64,000 bases of DNA from Aristolochia californica (GCA_029961685.1 JARWKL010000001.1:27416295-27480294); one strand, 5' to 3'; positions 36,529 through 49,227 are shown, counted from the first letter of the stretch. Notes: generated by a model from the sequence alone, not told the origin. A program made the numbers and translations.

Positions 36529-37191
36529 GTGTGGAGAAAATATCTTTCTTATAAAATTTCAAGCTGTTAGGGTTGAACTAGAGGAATTTCCAAAACTTTG
36601 GCAACAAAACTTTTGTATTCATTTGTGGTGTGTGAATAAATTTTCTTTACTTACATTTGTTATTGTTTTAAATATTTTAACTCCAAAATTTTCATTTTGT
36701 TGTGATTTATTTGCCATTTTGGTTTACGGGATGAAGGGAGAGCGAAAACTCAAAGTTTTGTATTAAGAAAAAAAAGTACATCTGGAATGGAAATGCACAA
36801 TGCACAAATGTAGAGAGAGATAATTCCAAAGAGTTTCGGTAATTTTTAGGGATTGTAAGCTCTTCTTAGTTTTTAAATATCAGGTTTTGCAATCGTCGAG
36901 AAAAAGGGGGAGGCATGGATTTTTAACTGAGTATTAACTCCGAATCTTTCACTCATTTCTTACGGTATTATTGCCCATTACGCATGATAAATCACTTTAC
37001 AGTCATCGATGATCTTTGGGTCAGCTTTTTGTAGATGGGACGAATAATGGGTTGTTTGACTCGGGTAAATATCCCACCGCACGTTTACTTGAGAATTAAT
37101 GAGCATTTGTTATTCTCTTCAAAAGCTTTGGATCCATAGGTGATTTGCATCTTTAACATGTTTCAAACATGCAAATCCATTTTTTAAGCAT
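36529..37191 (+). repeat. Unit U55, class S, Y variant
   Basis: 663 bp. Marks are GTATTAACTCCGAATC, CGATGATCTTTGGG and GGGACGAATAATGGG. Partner of U48. Confidence 0.92.
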
Positions 37192-37865
37192 GTGTGGAGG
37201 AAATCTCTTTCTTATAAAATTCCAAGCTGTTAGGGTTGAACTAGTGGAATTTCCCAAAGTTGGACAACAAAACTTTTATATTCATTTGTGGTGTGTGAAT
37301 AAATCTTCTTCTCCACGATTTTTTATTGTTTTAAATTTTTTTCCGTACATGAACTCTAAAATTTTCATTTTGTTGTGATCTATTTGCCTTATTGGTTTGC
37401 GGGATCAAGGGAGAGCGAAAGCTCAAAGTTTTTATTTATGAAAAAAGTGTACATCTAAAATGAAAATGCACATTGCACAAATGTAGAGCGAGATAATTAC
37501 AAAGAGTTTCTGTAGTTTTTAGGGATTCTAAGGTCTTTTTAGTTTTTATATATCAGGTTTTCCAATCGTCGGGAAAAAGGGGGATGCAAGGATTTTTAAC
37601 TAAGTGTTGACTCCCAATCCATAAATCATTTCTTAGGGTAATATAGCCCGTTACACATGATAAATCACTTTACAATCATCTATGATAGTTGGGTCAGCTT
37701 TTTGTAGATGGGCAAAATAATTGCTTGTTTGACTCGGGTAAATATCCCACCGCAAGTTCAGTTTAGAATTTAATGAGCGTTAGTTATTCTCTTCGAAAGC
37801 TTTGGATCCATAGGTGATTTTCATCTTTAACATGTTTAAAACATGCATAACCATTTTTAAAGCAT
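37192..37865 (+). repeat. Unit U56, class L, V variant
   Basis: 674 bp. Marks are CTTTTATATTC, AATAAATCTTCTTCTCC and ACGATTTTTTATTG. Confidence 0.92.
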
Positions 37866-38529
37866 GTGTGGTGGAAATCTCTTTCTTATAAAATTCCAAG
37901 CTGTTAGGATTGAACTCATGGAATTTCCCAAACTTGGACAACAAAAATTTTGTGTTCATTTGTGGTGTGTGAAAAAATTTTCTTTACTTACATTTGTTAT
38001 TGTTTTAAATTTTTTAACTCCACAACTTTCATTTTGTTGTGATTTATTTGCCTTTTTGGTTTACAGGATGAAGGGAGAGAGAAAACTCAAAGTTTTGTTT
38101 TAAGAAAAAAGAGTACCTCTAGAATTGAAATGCACAATGCACAAATGTAGAAAGTGATAATTCCAAAGATTTTCTGTAATTTTTAGGGATTGTAACCTCT
38201 TCTTAGTTTTTATATATCAGGTTTTGCAATCATCGGGAAATAAGGGGAGGCAGGGATTTTTAACTGAGCGTTGACTCCCGATCCATAAGTCATTTCTTAG
38301 GGTAATATTGCCCGTTATGCATGATAAATCACTTTACAATCATCTATGATCGTTGGGTCAGCTTTTTGTAGATGGGCAAAATTACGGCTTGTTTGACTCT
38401 GGTAAATATCCCATCGCATGATCACTTGAGAATTTAATGAGCGTTTGTTTTTCCCTTCAGAAGCTTTGGATCCATAGGTGATTTGCATCTTTAACATGTT
38501 TAAAACATGCATATAAATTTTTAAAGCAT
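37866..38529 (+). repeat. Unit U57, class S, Z variant with U-type end
   Basis: 664 bp. Marks are CTCCACAACTTTC, GTACCTCTAGAATTG and AAGATTTTCTG; it ends with CCCTTCAGAAGC and precedes an X unit. Confidence 0.92.
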
Positions 38530-39192
38530 GTGTGGAGGAAATCTATTTCTTATAAAATTCCAAGCTGTTAGAGTTGAACTAGTGGAATTTCCCAAACATG
38601 GACATCAAAACTTTTGTGTTCATTTGTGGTGTGTGAATAAATTTTCTTTACTTACATTTTTTATTGTTTTAGTATTTTTAACTCCAAAATTTTTATTTGA
38701 TTGTGATCTACTTGCCATTTTGGTTTACGGGATAAAGGGAGAGCGAAACTCATAGTTTTGTTTTAAGAAAAAAGATTACATCTAGAATGGAAATGCACAA
38801 TGCACAAATTTAGAGAGAGATAATTCAAAAGAGTTTCTGTAATTTTTAGCGATTGAAACCTCTTCTTAGTTTTTATATATCAGGTTTTGCAATCGTCGGG
38901 AAAAAGGTGGAGGCAGTGATTTTTAACTGAGTCTTGACTCCCAATCCATAAGTCATTTCTTAGGGTAATATAGACCGCTACGCATGATAAATCACTTTAC
39001 AATCATCTATGATTGTTGGGTCAATTTTTTGTAGATGGGCAAAATAATGGCTTGTATGACTAGGGTAAATATCCCACCGCACGTTAACTTGAGAATTTAA
39101 TGAGCGTTTGTTATTCTCTTCAAAAGCTTTGGATCCATATGTGATTTTCATCCTTAACTTGTTTAAAACATCCATATCCATTTTTAAAGCAT
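38530..39192 (+). repeat. Unit U58, class S, X variant
   Basis: 663 bp. Marks are GACATCAAAAC, TTTATTTGATTGTG, GCGAAACTCATAG and GATTACATCTAG. Confidence 0.92.
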
Positions 39193-39866
39193 GTGTGGAG
39201 GTAATCTCTTTCTTATAAAATTCCAAGCTGTTAGGGTTGAACTAGTGGAATTTCCGAAACTGGGACAACAAAACTTTTATATTCATTTGTGGTGTGTGAA
39301 TAAATCTTCTTCTCTAACATTTTTTATTGTTTTAAATTTTTTTCCGTACATGAACTCTAAAATTTTCATTTTGTTGTGATCTATTTGCCTTTTTGGTTTA
39401 CGGGATTAATGGAGAGCGAAAACTCAAAGTTTTTATTTATGAAAAAAGTGTACATCTAAAATGAAAATGCACATTGCACAACTGTAGAGAGAAATAATTC
39501 CAAAGAGTTTCTGTAATTTTTAGGGATTCTAAGGTCTTTTTAGTTTTTATATATCAGGTTTTCCAATCGTCGGGAAAAAGGGGGAAGCAAGGATTTTGAA
39601 CTGAGTGTTGACTCCCAATCCATATGTCATTTCTTAGGGTAATATAGCCTGTTATGCATGATAAATCACTTTACAATCATCTATGATCGTTGGGTCAGCT
39701 TTTTGTAGATGGGAAAAATAATTGCTTGTTTGACTCGGCTAAATATCCCACCGCACGTTCAGTTTAGAATTTAATGAGCGTTTGTTATTCTCTTCAAAAG
39801 CTTTGGATCCATAGGTGATTTTCAACTTTAACTTGTTTAAAACATGCATAACCATTTTTAAAGCAT
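39193..39866 (+). repeat. Unit U59, class L, V variant
   Basis: 674 bp. Marks are CTTTTATATTC, AATAAATCTTCTTCTC and GGGATTAATGGAG. Confidence 0.92.
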
Positions 39867-40530
39867 GTGTGGCGGAAATCTCTTTCTTATAAAATTCCAA
39901 GCTGTTAGGGTTGAACTAGTGGAATTTCCAAAACTTGGACAACAAAACTTTTCTGTTCAATTGCGGTGTGTGAATAAATTTTCTTTACTTGCATTTGTTA
40001 TTGTTTTAAATTTTTTAACTCCACAACTTTCATTTTGTTGTGATCTATTTGCCTTTTTGGTTTACGGGTTGAAGGGAGAGCGAAAACTCAAAGTTTTGTT
40101 TTAAGAAAAAAAAGTACCTCTAGAATTGAAATGCACAACGCACAAATGTTGAAAGAGACAATTCCAAAGATTTTCTGTAATTTTTAGGGATTGTAAGCTC
40201 TTCTTAGTATTTATATATCAGGTTTTGCAATCGTCGGGAAGTAAGGGGAGGCAGGGATTTTTAACTGAGTCTTCACTCCCAATCCATAAGTCATTTCTTA
40301 GGGTAATATTGCCCGTTCCGCATGATAAATCACTTTACAATCATCTATGATCGTTGGGTCAGCTTTTTGTTGATGGGCAAAATAATGGCTTGTTTGACTC
40401 GGGTAAATATACCACCGCACATTCACTTGAAAATTTAATGAGCGTTTGTTATTCTCTTCAAAAGCTTTGGATCCTTGGATTATTTGCATCTTTAACATGT
40501 TTCAAACATGCAAATCCTTTTTTTAAGCAT
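39867..40530 (+). repeat. Unit U60, class S, Z variant
   Basis: 664 bp. Marks are CTCCACAACTTTC, GTACCTCTAGAATTG and AAGATTTTCTG; it ends with GGATTATTTGC. Confidence 0.92.
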
Positions 40531-41204
40531 GTGTGGAGGAAATCTCTTTCTTATAAAATTCCAAGCTGTTAGGGTTGAACTAGTGGAATTTCCCAAAGTT
40601 GGACAACAAAACTTTTATATTCATTTGTGGTGTGTGAATAAATCTTCTTCTCCACGATTTTTTATTGTTTTAAATTTTTTTCCGTACATGAACTCTAAAA
40701 TTTTCATTTTGTTGTGATCTATTTGCCTTTTTGTTTCACGGGATTAAGGGAGAGCGAAAACTCATAGTTTTGATTTACGAAAAAAGTGTACATCTAAAAT
40801 GAAAATGCATGGTGCACAAATGTAGAGCAAAATAATTCCAAAGAGTTTCTTTAATTTTTAGGGATTCTATGGTCTTTTTAGTTTTTATATATCAGGTTTT
40901 GCAATCGTTGGGAAAAAGGGGGAAGCAGGGATTTTTAACTGAGTATTGTCTCCCAATCCATAAGTCATTTCTTAGATAAATATAACTCGTTACACATGAT
41001 AAATCACTTTACAATCATCTATGATCGTTGGGTCAGCTTTTTCTAGATGGGCAAAATTACGGCTTGTTTGACTCGGGTAGATATCCCACCGCACGTTCAC
41101 TTGAGAATTTAATGAGCGTTTGTTATTCCCTTCAGAAGCTTTGGATCCATAGGTGATTTGCATCTTTAACATGTTTAAAACATGCATATCCATTTTTAAA
41201 GCAT
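40531..41204 (+). repeat. Unit U61, V/U recombinant, class L
   Basis: 674 bp. The first 200 bp match U56 (CTTCTTCTCCACGATTTTTT). After about 40730 it switches to U marks (TTTCACGGGATTAAGGG, GCATGGTGCAC, CCCTTCAGAAGC). Confidence 0.92.
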
Positions 41205-41867
41205 GTGTGGAGGAAATCTATTTCTTATAAAATTCCAAGCTGTTAGAGTTGAACTAGTGGAATTTCCCAAACATGGACATCAAAACTTTTGTGTTCATTT
41301 GTGGTGTGTGAATAAATTTTCTTTACTTACATTTTTTATTGTTTTAAATTTTTTAACTCCAAAACTTTTATTTGGTTGTGATCTACTTGCCTTTTTGGTT
41401 TACGGGATGAAGGGAGAGCGAAACTCATAGTTTTGTTTTAAGAAAAAAGATTACATCTAGAATGGAAATGCACAATGCACAAATGTAGAGAGAGATAATT
41501 CAAAAGAGTTTCTTTAATTTTTAGCGATTGTAAGCTCATCTTACTTTTTATATATCAGGTTTTACAATCGTCGGGAAAAAGGTGGAGGCAGTGATTTTTA
41601 ACTGAGTCTTGACTCCCAATCCATAAGTCATTTCTTAGGGTAATATAGCCCGTTACACATGATAAATCACTTTACAATCATCTATGATTGTTGGGTCAAT
41701 TTTTTGTAGATGGGCAAAATAATGGCTTGTATGACTCGGGTAAATATCCCACCTCACGTTCACTTAAGAATTTAATGAGCGTTTGTTATTCTCTTCAAAA
41801 GCTTTGGATCCATATGTGATTTCCATCCTTAACTTGTTTAAAACATCCATATCCATTTTTACTGGAT
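41205..41867 (+). repeat. Unit U62, class S, X variant
   Basis: 663 bp. Marks are GACATCAAAAC, TTTATTTGGTTGTG, CTACTTGCC and GCGAAACTCATAG; it closes the X series. Confidence 0.92.
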
Positions 41868-42531
41868 GTGTGGAGGAAATCTCTTTCTTATAAAATTCCA
41901 AGCTGTTAGGGTTGATATAGTGGAATTTCCCAAACTTGGACAACAAAACTTTTGTGTTCATTTGTGGTGTGTGAAGAAATTTTCTTTACTTACTTTTGTT
42001 ATTGTTTTAAACTTTTTAACTCCAAAACTTTCATTTTCTTGTGATCTATTTGCCTTTTTGGTTTACGGGATGAAGGGAGCGCGAAAACTCAAAGTTTTGT
42101 TTCAAGAACAAAGTGTACATCCAGAATGGAAATGCACAATGCACAAATGTAAAGAGAGATAATTCCAAATAGTTTCTGTAATTTTTAGGGATTGCAAGCT
42201 CTTCTTATTTTTTAAATATCAGGTTTTGCAATCGTCGGGAAAAATGAGGAAGCAGGGATTTTCAACTGAGTGTTGACTCCCAATCCATAAGTCATTTCTT
42301 AGGGTAATACAGCCCGTTACGCATGATAAATCATTTTACCATCATCTATGATCGTTGGGTCAGCTTTTTGTAGATGGGCAAAATAATGGCTTGTTTGACT
42401 CGGGTAAATATCCCACCGCACGTTCACTTTAGAATTTAATGAGCGTTTGTTATTCTCATCAAAAGCTTTGGATCCATAGGTGATTTTCATCTTTAACATG
42501 TTTAAAACATGCATATCCATTTTTAAAGCAT
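41868..42531 (+). repeat. Unit U63, class S
   Basis: 664 bp. It is preceded by TTTACTGGATGTG in place of TTTAAAGCATGTG. Marks are TTGATATAGTGG, GGGAGCGCG and TTCAAGAACAAAGTG. The late markers turn L-like (GTGTTGAC). Confidence 0.9.
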
Positions 42532-42903
42532 GTTTGGAGGAAATCTTTTTCTTATAAAATTCCAAGCAGTTAGGGTTGAACTAGTGGAATTTCCCAAACT
42601 TGGACAACAAAACTTTTGTGTTCATTTGTGGTGTGTGAATAAATTTTATTTACTTACTTTTGTTATTGTTTGAAATTTTTTAACTCCAAAATTTTCATTT
42701 TGTTGTGATCTATTTGCCTTTTTGGTTTACGGGATGAAGGGAGAGCGAAAACTCAAAGTAATGTGTTATGAAAAAAGAGTACATCTAGATTCGAAATGCA
42801 CAATGCACAAATGTAGAGAGAGATAATTCCAAAGAGTTTCTGTAATTTTTCGGTATTGTAAGATCTTCTTAGATTTTAAATATCAGGTTTTGCAATCGTC
42901 AGG

Positions 42904-42940
<37 letters not shown>

Positions 42941-43221
42941 GGCAGGTATTTTTAACTGAGTCATGACTCCCAATCCATAAGTCATTTCTTAGGGTAATAT
43001 TTCCCATTACGCATGATAAATCACTTTAAAATCATCTATGATCGTTGGGTCTCCGTTTTATAGATGGGCAAAATTATGGCTTGTTTGACTCAGGTAAATA
43101 TCCTACCGCACGTTCACTTGAGAATTTAATGACCATTTGTTATTATCTTTAAATGCTTTGGATCCATAGGTGATTTGCTTCTTTAACATGTTTCAAACAT
43201 GCAAATCCATTTTTTAAGCAT
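42532..43221 (+). repeat. Unit U64, class S with expanded G run
   Basis: 690 bp, about 26 bp over normal, all of it in the G run at 42909-42939. Other marks are GTAATGTGTTATG and AGATTCGAAATGC, shared with U82. Confidence 0.95.
42909..42939 (+). repeat. 31-base poly-G run
   Basis: Other units have 4-6 G here, in the context GGGAAAAAGGGGGAGGC. U64 has 31 consecutive G, and the unit is about 26 bp longer than normal, so the expansion accounts for all of the extra length. It may be real slippage, an assembly or polishing artefact, or a mix. Confidence 0.97.
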
Positions 43222-43895
43222 GTGTGGAGCAAATCTCTTTCTTATAAAATTCCAAGCTGTTAGGGTTGAACTAGTGGAATTTCCCAAACTTGGACAACAA
43301 AACATTTGTATTCATTTGTGGTGTGTGAATAAATTTTATTTACTTACATTTGTTATTGTTTTAAATTTTTTTCCGTACATGAAATCTAAAATTATCATTT
43401 TGTTGTGATCTATTTTCCTTTTTGGTTTACGGGATGAAGGGAGATCGAAAACACAAAGTTTTGATTTATGAAAAAAGAGTACATCTAAAATGAAAATGCG
43501 CAGTGCACAAATGTAGAGCGAGATAATTCCAAAGAGTTTCTGTAATTTTTAAGGATTCTATGGACTTTTATTTTTTTATATATCAGGTTTTGCAATCGTC
43601 GGGAAAAAGGGGGAAGCAGGGATTTTTGACTGAGTCTTGACTCTCAATCCATTAGTCATTTCTAAGGGTAATATATCCCGTTACACATGATAAATCACTT
43701 TACAATCATCTATGATCGTTGGGTCAGCTTTTTGTAGATGGGCACAATATTGGCTTGTCTGACTCGAGTAAATATCCCACCGCACATTCACTTGATAATT
43801 TAATGAGCGTTTGTTATTCTCTTCAAAAGCTTTGGATCCATAGGTGATTTGCATCTTTAACATGTTTAAAACATCCATATCTTTTTTGAAAGTAT
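43222..43895 (+). repeat. Unit U65, class L
   Basis: 674 bp. Marks are GTGTGGAGCAAATC, CCGTACATGAAATCT and GCGCAGTGCAC. First of three L-S dimers. Confidence 0.92.
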
Positions 43896-44559
43896 GTGTG
43901 GGGGAAATCTCTTTCTTATAAAATTCCAAGCTGTTAGGGTTGAACTAGTGGAATTTCCCAAACTTGGACAACAAAACTTTTGTGTTCATTTGTGGTGTGT
44001 GAATAAATTTTCTTTACTTAATTTTGTTATTTTTATGAATTTTTTAACTCCAAAACTTTGATTTTCTTGTGATCTATTTGGCTTTTTAACTTACAGAATG
44101 AAGGGAGAGCAAAAACTCAAAGTTTTGTTTCAAGAAAAAAGTGTACATCTAGAATGGAAAATCCAATGCACAAATGGAGGGAGAGATAATTCCAAAGAGT
44201 TTCTATAATTTTTAAGGATTGTAAGCTCTGCTTAGTTTTTAAATATCAGGTTTTGCAATTGTCGCGAAAAAGGGGGGAGGCAGGGATTTTTAACTGAGTC
44301 TTGACTCCCAATCCATAAGTCATTTTTGAGGGTAATATTTCCCTTTACGTAGGATAAATAACTTTACAATCATCTATGATCGTTGGGTCAGCATTTTGTA
44401 GATGGGCAAAATAATGGCTTGTTTGACTCGGGTAAATATCCCACCGCATGCTCACTGTAGAATTTAATGAGCGTTTGATATTCTCTTCAAAAGCTTTGGA
44501 TCCATAGGTGATTTGCATCTTTAACATGTTTCAAACATGCAAATCCATTTTTTAAGCAT
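43896..44559 (+). repeat. Unit U66, class S
   Basis: 664 bp. Marks are TTTTAACTTACAGAATG, TTCAAGAAAAAAGTG and GAAAATCCAATGC. Confidence 0.92.
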
Positions 44560-45233
44560 GTGTGGAAGAAATCTCTTTCTTATAAAATTCCAAGCTATTA
44601 GGGTTGAACTAGTGGAATTTCCCAAACTTGGACAAAGAAACCTTTCTATTCATTTGTCGTGTGTAAATAAATTTTCTTTACTAACATTTGTTATTGTTTT
44701 AAATTTTTTTCCATACATGAACCCTAAAATTTTCATTTTTTTGTGATCTATTTGAGTTTTAGGTTTACGGGATGAAAGGAGAGCGAAAACCCAAAGTTTT
44801 GATTTAAGAAAAAAGTGTACATCTAAAATGAAAATGCACATTGCACATATGTAGAGCGAGATAATTCCAAAGATTTTTCGTAATTTTTAGGGATTCTAAG
44901 GTCTTTTTAGTTTTTACATATCAGGTTTTGCAATCGTCCGGAAAAAAGGGGAAGCTGGTAGTTTTAACTGAGTGTTGACTCCCAATCCATAAGTCATTTC
45001 TTAGGGTAATATAGCCCGTCACGCATGATCAATCACTTTACAATCATCTATGATCGGTGGGAGAGATTTTTGTAGATGGGAAAAATAATGGCTTGTTTGA
45101 CTCAGGTAAATATCCCACCGCACGTTCACTTTAGAATTTAATGAGCGTTTGTTTTTCTCTTCAAAAGCTTTGGATCCATAGGTGCTTTTCATCTTTAACA
45201 TGTTTAAAACATGCATATCCATTTTTAAAGCAT
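44560..45233 (+). repeat. Unit U67, class L
   Basis: 674 bp. Marks are GTGTGGAAG, CCATACATGAACCCT, GCACATTGCAC and TCGGTGGGAGAG. Confidence 0.92.
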
Positions 45234-45896
45234 GTGTGGAGGAAATCTCTTTCTTATAAAATTCCAAGCTGTTAGGGTTGAACTAGTGGAATTTCCCAAA
45301 CTTGGACAACAAAATTTTTGTGTTCATTTGTGGTGTGGGAATAATTTTTTTTTACTTAAATTTTTTATTGTTTAAAATTTTTTGACTCCAAAACTTTCAT
45401 TTTGTTGTGATCAATTTGCCTTTTTGGTTTACGAGATGAAGGGAGAGCGAAAACTCAAAGTTTTGTTTTAAGTAAAAAGAGTACATCTAGAATGGAAATG
45501 CACAATGCACAAATGTAGAAGGAGATAATTCCAAAGAGTTTCTTTAATTTTTAGGGATTGTAAGTTCATCTTAGTTTTTATATATCAGGTTTTGCAGTCG
45601 TCGGGAAAAAGGGGGAAGCAGGGATTTTTAACTAAGTCTTGACTACCAATCCATAAGTCATTTCTTAGGGTAATATAGCCCGTTCCGCATGATAAATCAC
45701 TTTACAATCATCTATGATCGTTGGGTTTGCTTTTTGTAGATGTGCAAAATAATGGCTTGTTTGACTCGGGTAAATATCCCACCACACGTTCACTTGATAA
45801 TTTAAAGAGCGTTTGTTATTTTATTCAAAAGCTTTGGATCCATAGGTGATTTGTATCTTTAACATATTTCAAACATGCAAATCCATTTTTAACGAT
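45234..45896 (+). repeat. Unit U68, class S
   Basis: 663 bp. TTTGACTCCAAAACTTTC is shared with U93, and with U80 apart from CATTC; GTAGAAGGAG follows. Confidence 0.92.
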
Positions 45897-46570
45897 GCGT
45901 GGAGGAAATGTCTTTCTTATAAAATTCCAAGCTGTTAGGGTTGAACTAGTGGAATTTCCCAGCCTTGGACAACAAAACTTTTGTATTCATTTGTGGTGTG
46001 TGAATAAATTTTCTTTACTTACATTTGTTATTGTTTTAAATTTTTTTCCATACATGAACTCTAAAATTTTCATTTTGTTGTGATCTATTTGCCTTTTTGG
46101 TTTCCGGGATGAAGGGAGAGCGAAAACTCAAAGTTTTGATTTATGAAAAAAGAGTACATTTAAAATGAAAATGCACAGTGCACAAATGTAGAGCGAGATA
46201 ATTCCAAAGAGTTTCTGTAATTTTTAGGGATTCTAAGGTCTCTTTAGTTTTTATAAATCAGGTTTTGCAATCGTCGGTAAAAAGGGGGAAGTAAGGATTT
46301 TTAACTGAGTCTTGACTCCCAATCCATAAGTCATTTCTTAGGGTAATATAGCCCATTACGCATGATAAATCACTTTAAAATCATTTATGATCGTTGGGTC
46401 AGCTTTTTGTCGATGTGCAAAATAATGGCTTGTTTGACTGGGGTAAATATCCCATCGCACGTTCACTTGAGAATTTAATGAGCATTTGTTATTCTCTTCA
46501 AAAGCTTTGGATCCATAGGTGATTTGCATCTTTAACATGTATAAAACATGCATATCTATTTTTAAAGCCT
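45897..46570 (+). repeat. Unit U69, class L
   Basis: 674 bp. It starts GCGTGGAGG. Marks are CCCAGCCTTGG and CCATACATGAACTCT; the late marker is GTCTTGAC. Confidence 0.92.
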
Positions 46571-47233
46571 GTGTGGAGGAAATCTCTTTCTTATAAAATT
46601 CCAAGCTGTTAGGGTTGAACTTGTGGAATTTCCCAAACTTGGACAACAAAACTTGTGTTCATTTGTGGTGTGTGAATAAATTTTCTTTACTTAATTTGGT
46701 TATTTTTTTAAATTTTTTAACTCCAAAATTTTCATTTTGGTTTGATCTATTTGCCTTTTCGGTTTACGGGATGAAGGGAGAGCGAAAACTCAAAGTTTTG
46801 TTTTAAGAAAGAAGAATACATCTAGAATGGAATTGCACAATGCACAAATGAAGAGAGAGATAATTACAAAGAGTTTATGTAATTTTTAGGGATTGTAAGC
46901 TCTACTTAGTTTTTAAATATTAGGTTTTGCAATCGTCGGGAAAAAGGGGGGAGGCAGGAATTTTTAACTGAGTCTTGACTCCCAATCCATAAGTCATTTC
47001 TTAGGGTAATATTGCCCGTTACACATGATAAATCACTTTACAATCATCTATGATCGTTGGGTCAGCTTTTTTTAGATGGGCAAAATAATGTCTCGTTTGA
47101 CTCGGGTAAATATCCCACCGCACGTTCACTTGAGAATTTAATGAGCGTTGGTTATTCTCTTCAAAAGCTTTGGATCCATAGGTGATTTGCATCTTTAACA
47201 TGTAACAAACATGCAAATCCATTTTTTAAGCAT
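46571..47233 (+). repeat. Unit U70, class S
   Basis: 663 bp. A 3-bp gap gives AAAACTTGTGTTC, as in U82, U95 and U96. TTTTGGTTTGATC follows. Confidence 0.92.
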
Positions 47234-47898
47234 GTGTGGAGGAAATCTCTTTCTTATAAAATTCCAATTTATTACGGTTGAACTAGTGGAATTTCCAAAA
47301 CTTGGATAAAGAAACTTTTGTGTTCTATTGTGGTGTGTGAATAAATTTTATTTACTTACATTTGTTATTGTTATAAATTTTTTAACTCCAAAAATTTCAT
47401 TTTGTTGTGATTTATTTGCCTTTTTGGTTTACGGGATGAAGGGAGAGTGAAAACTCAAAGTTTTGTTTTAAGAAAATAGAGTACTTCTAGAATGGAAATG
47501 CAGAATGCAAAATTGTAGAGAGAGATAATTCCAAAGAGTTTCTGTAATTTTTAGGGATTGTATGGTCTTCTTAGTTTTTAAATATCAGCTTTTGCAATCG
47601 TTGGGAAAAAGGGGGGAGGCAGGGATTTTTAACTGAGTCTTGACTCCCAATCCATAAGTCATTTCTAAGGGTAATATTGCCCGTTAGGCATGATAAATCA
47701 CTTTACAATCATCTACGATCGTTGGGTCAGCTTTTTGTAGATGGGCAAAATAATGGCTTGTTTGACTCGGGTAAATATCCCACTGCACGTTCACTTGAGA
47801 ATTTAATGAACGTTTTTTATTCTCTTCAAAAGCTTTGGATCCATAGGTGATTTGCATCATTAACGTGTTTCAAATATGCAAATCAATTTTTTAAGCAT
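47234..47898 (+). repeat. Unit U71, class S, dimer member a1
   Basis: 665 bp. CCAATTTATTACGG, CTTGGATAAAG, ATTGTTATAAATT and GTACTTCTAG pair it with U73. Confidence 0.92.
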
Positions 47899-48562
47899 GT
47901 GTGGAGGAAATCTCTTTCTTATAAAATTTCAAGCTGTTTGGGTTGAACTAGTGGAATTTCCCAAACTTGGACAACAAAACATTTATATTCATTTGTGGTG
48001 TGTGAATAAATTTTCTTTACTTACATTTTTTATTGTTTTAAATTTTTTAACTCCATAATTTTTTTTTTGTTCTGATTTAGTTGCCTTTTTGGTTTACGGG
48101 ATGAAGGGAGAGCGAAAACTCAAAGTCTTGTTTTAAGAAAAAAGAGTACAACTAGAATGGAAATGCACAATGCACAAATGTAGAGCGAGATAATTCCAAA
48201 GAGTTTCTATAATATTTAGGGATTCTAAGGTCATTTATGTTTTTATATATCAGCTTTTCCAATCGTCGGGAAAAAGGGGGAAGCAGGGATTTTTAACTGA
48301 GTGTTGACTCCCAATCCATTAGTCATTTCTTAGGGTAATATAGCCCGCTACGCATGATAAATCACTTTACAATCATATATGATCGTTGGGTCTGCTTGTT
48401 GTAGATGGGCAAAATAATGGCATGTTTGACACGGGTAAATATCCCACCGCATGTTCACTTTAGAATTTAATGAGCGTTTGTTATTCTCTTGAAAAGCTTT
48501 GGATCCATAGGTGATTTTCCTCTTTAACATGTTTAAAACAAGCATATCCTTTTTTAAAGCAT
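47899..48562 (+). repeat. Unit U72, S/L mosaic, dimer member b1
   Basis: 664 bp. S-type box (CTCCATAATTTTTTTTTTG) and GCACAATGCAC, then L-type AGAGCGAG, GATTCTAAGGTC, GGGAAGC and GTGTTGAC. Confidence 0.92.
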
Positions 48563-49227
48563 GTGTGGAGGAAATCTCTTTCTTATAAAATTCCAATTTA
48601 TTAGGGTTGAACTAGTGGAATTTCCAAAACTTGGATAACAAAACTTTTGTGTTCAATTGTGGTGTGTGAATAAATTTTCTTTACTTACATTTGTTATTGT
48701 TATAAATTTTTTAACTCCAAAACTTTCATTTTGTTGTGATTTATTTGCCTTTTTGGTTTACGGGATGAAGGGAGAGCGAAAACTCAAAGTTTTGTTTTAA
48801 GAAAAAAGAGTACTTCTAGAATGGAAATGCAAAATGCAAAATTTTAGAGAGAGATAATTCCAAAGAGTTTCTGTAATTTTAAGGGATTGTATGGTCTTAT
48901 TAGTTTTTAAATATCAGGATTTGCAATCGTCGAGAAAAAGGGGGGAGGCAGGGATTTTTAATTGAGTCTTGACTCCCAATCCATAAGTCATTTCTAAGGG
49001 TAATATTGCCCGTTAGGCATGATAAATCACTTTACAATCATCTACGATCGTTGGGTCAGCTTTTTGTAGAAGGGCAAAATAATGGCTTGTTTGACTCGGG
49101 TAAATATCCCACCGCACGTTCACTTTCGAATTTAATGAGCGTTTGTTATTCTCTTGAAAAGCTTTGGATCCATAGGTGATTTTCATCTTTATCATGTTTA
49201 AAACAAGCATATCCATTTTTAAAGCAT
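48563..49227 (+). repeat. Unit U73, class S, dimer member a2
   Basis: 665 bp. Marks are CCAATTTATTAGGG, CTTGGATAAC, ATTGTTATAAATT and GTACTTCTAG. Partner of U71. Confidence 0.92.

Larger units (their letters stand above)
31248..41867 (+). repeat. Shuffled higher-order block of X, Y, Z, V, W, U variants
   Basis: Order by unit: U47 X, U48 Y, U49 Z, U50 W, U51 V, U52 (S), U53 U, U54 X, U55 Y, U56 V, U57 Z, U58 X, U59 V, U60 Z, U61 V/U, U62 X. X starts lie at 31248, 35915, 38530 and 41205, that is 7, 4 and 4 units apart. Three of the four X units follow a unit ending CCCTTCAGAAGC; the one before U47 ends GCCTTCAGAAGC. The block looks like a higher-order repeat reshuffled by unequal exchange. Confidence 0.85.
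43222..47233 (+). repeat. Three consecutive L-S dimers
   Basis: Lengths alternate 674, 664, 674, 663, 674, 663. L units are preceded by the C-centred dyad and CAAATCC; S units by an A-centred or TATAAAACATG form and CATATC. Confidence 0.88.
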
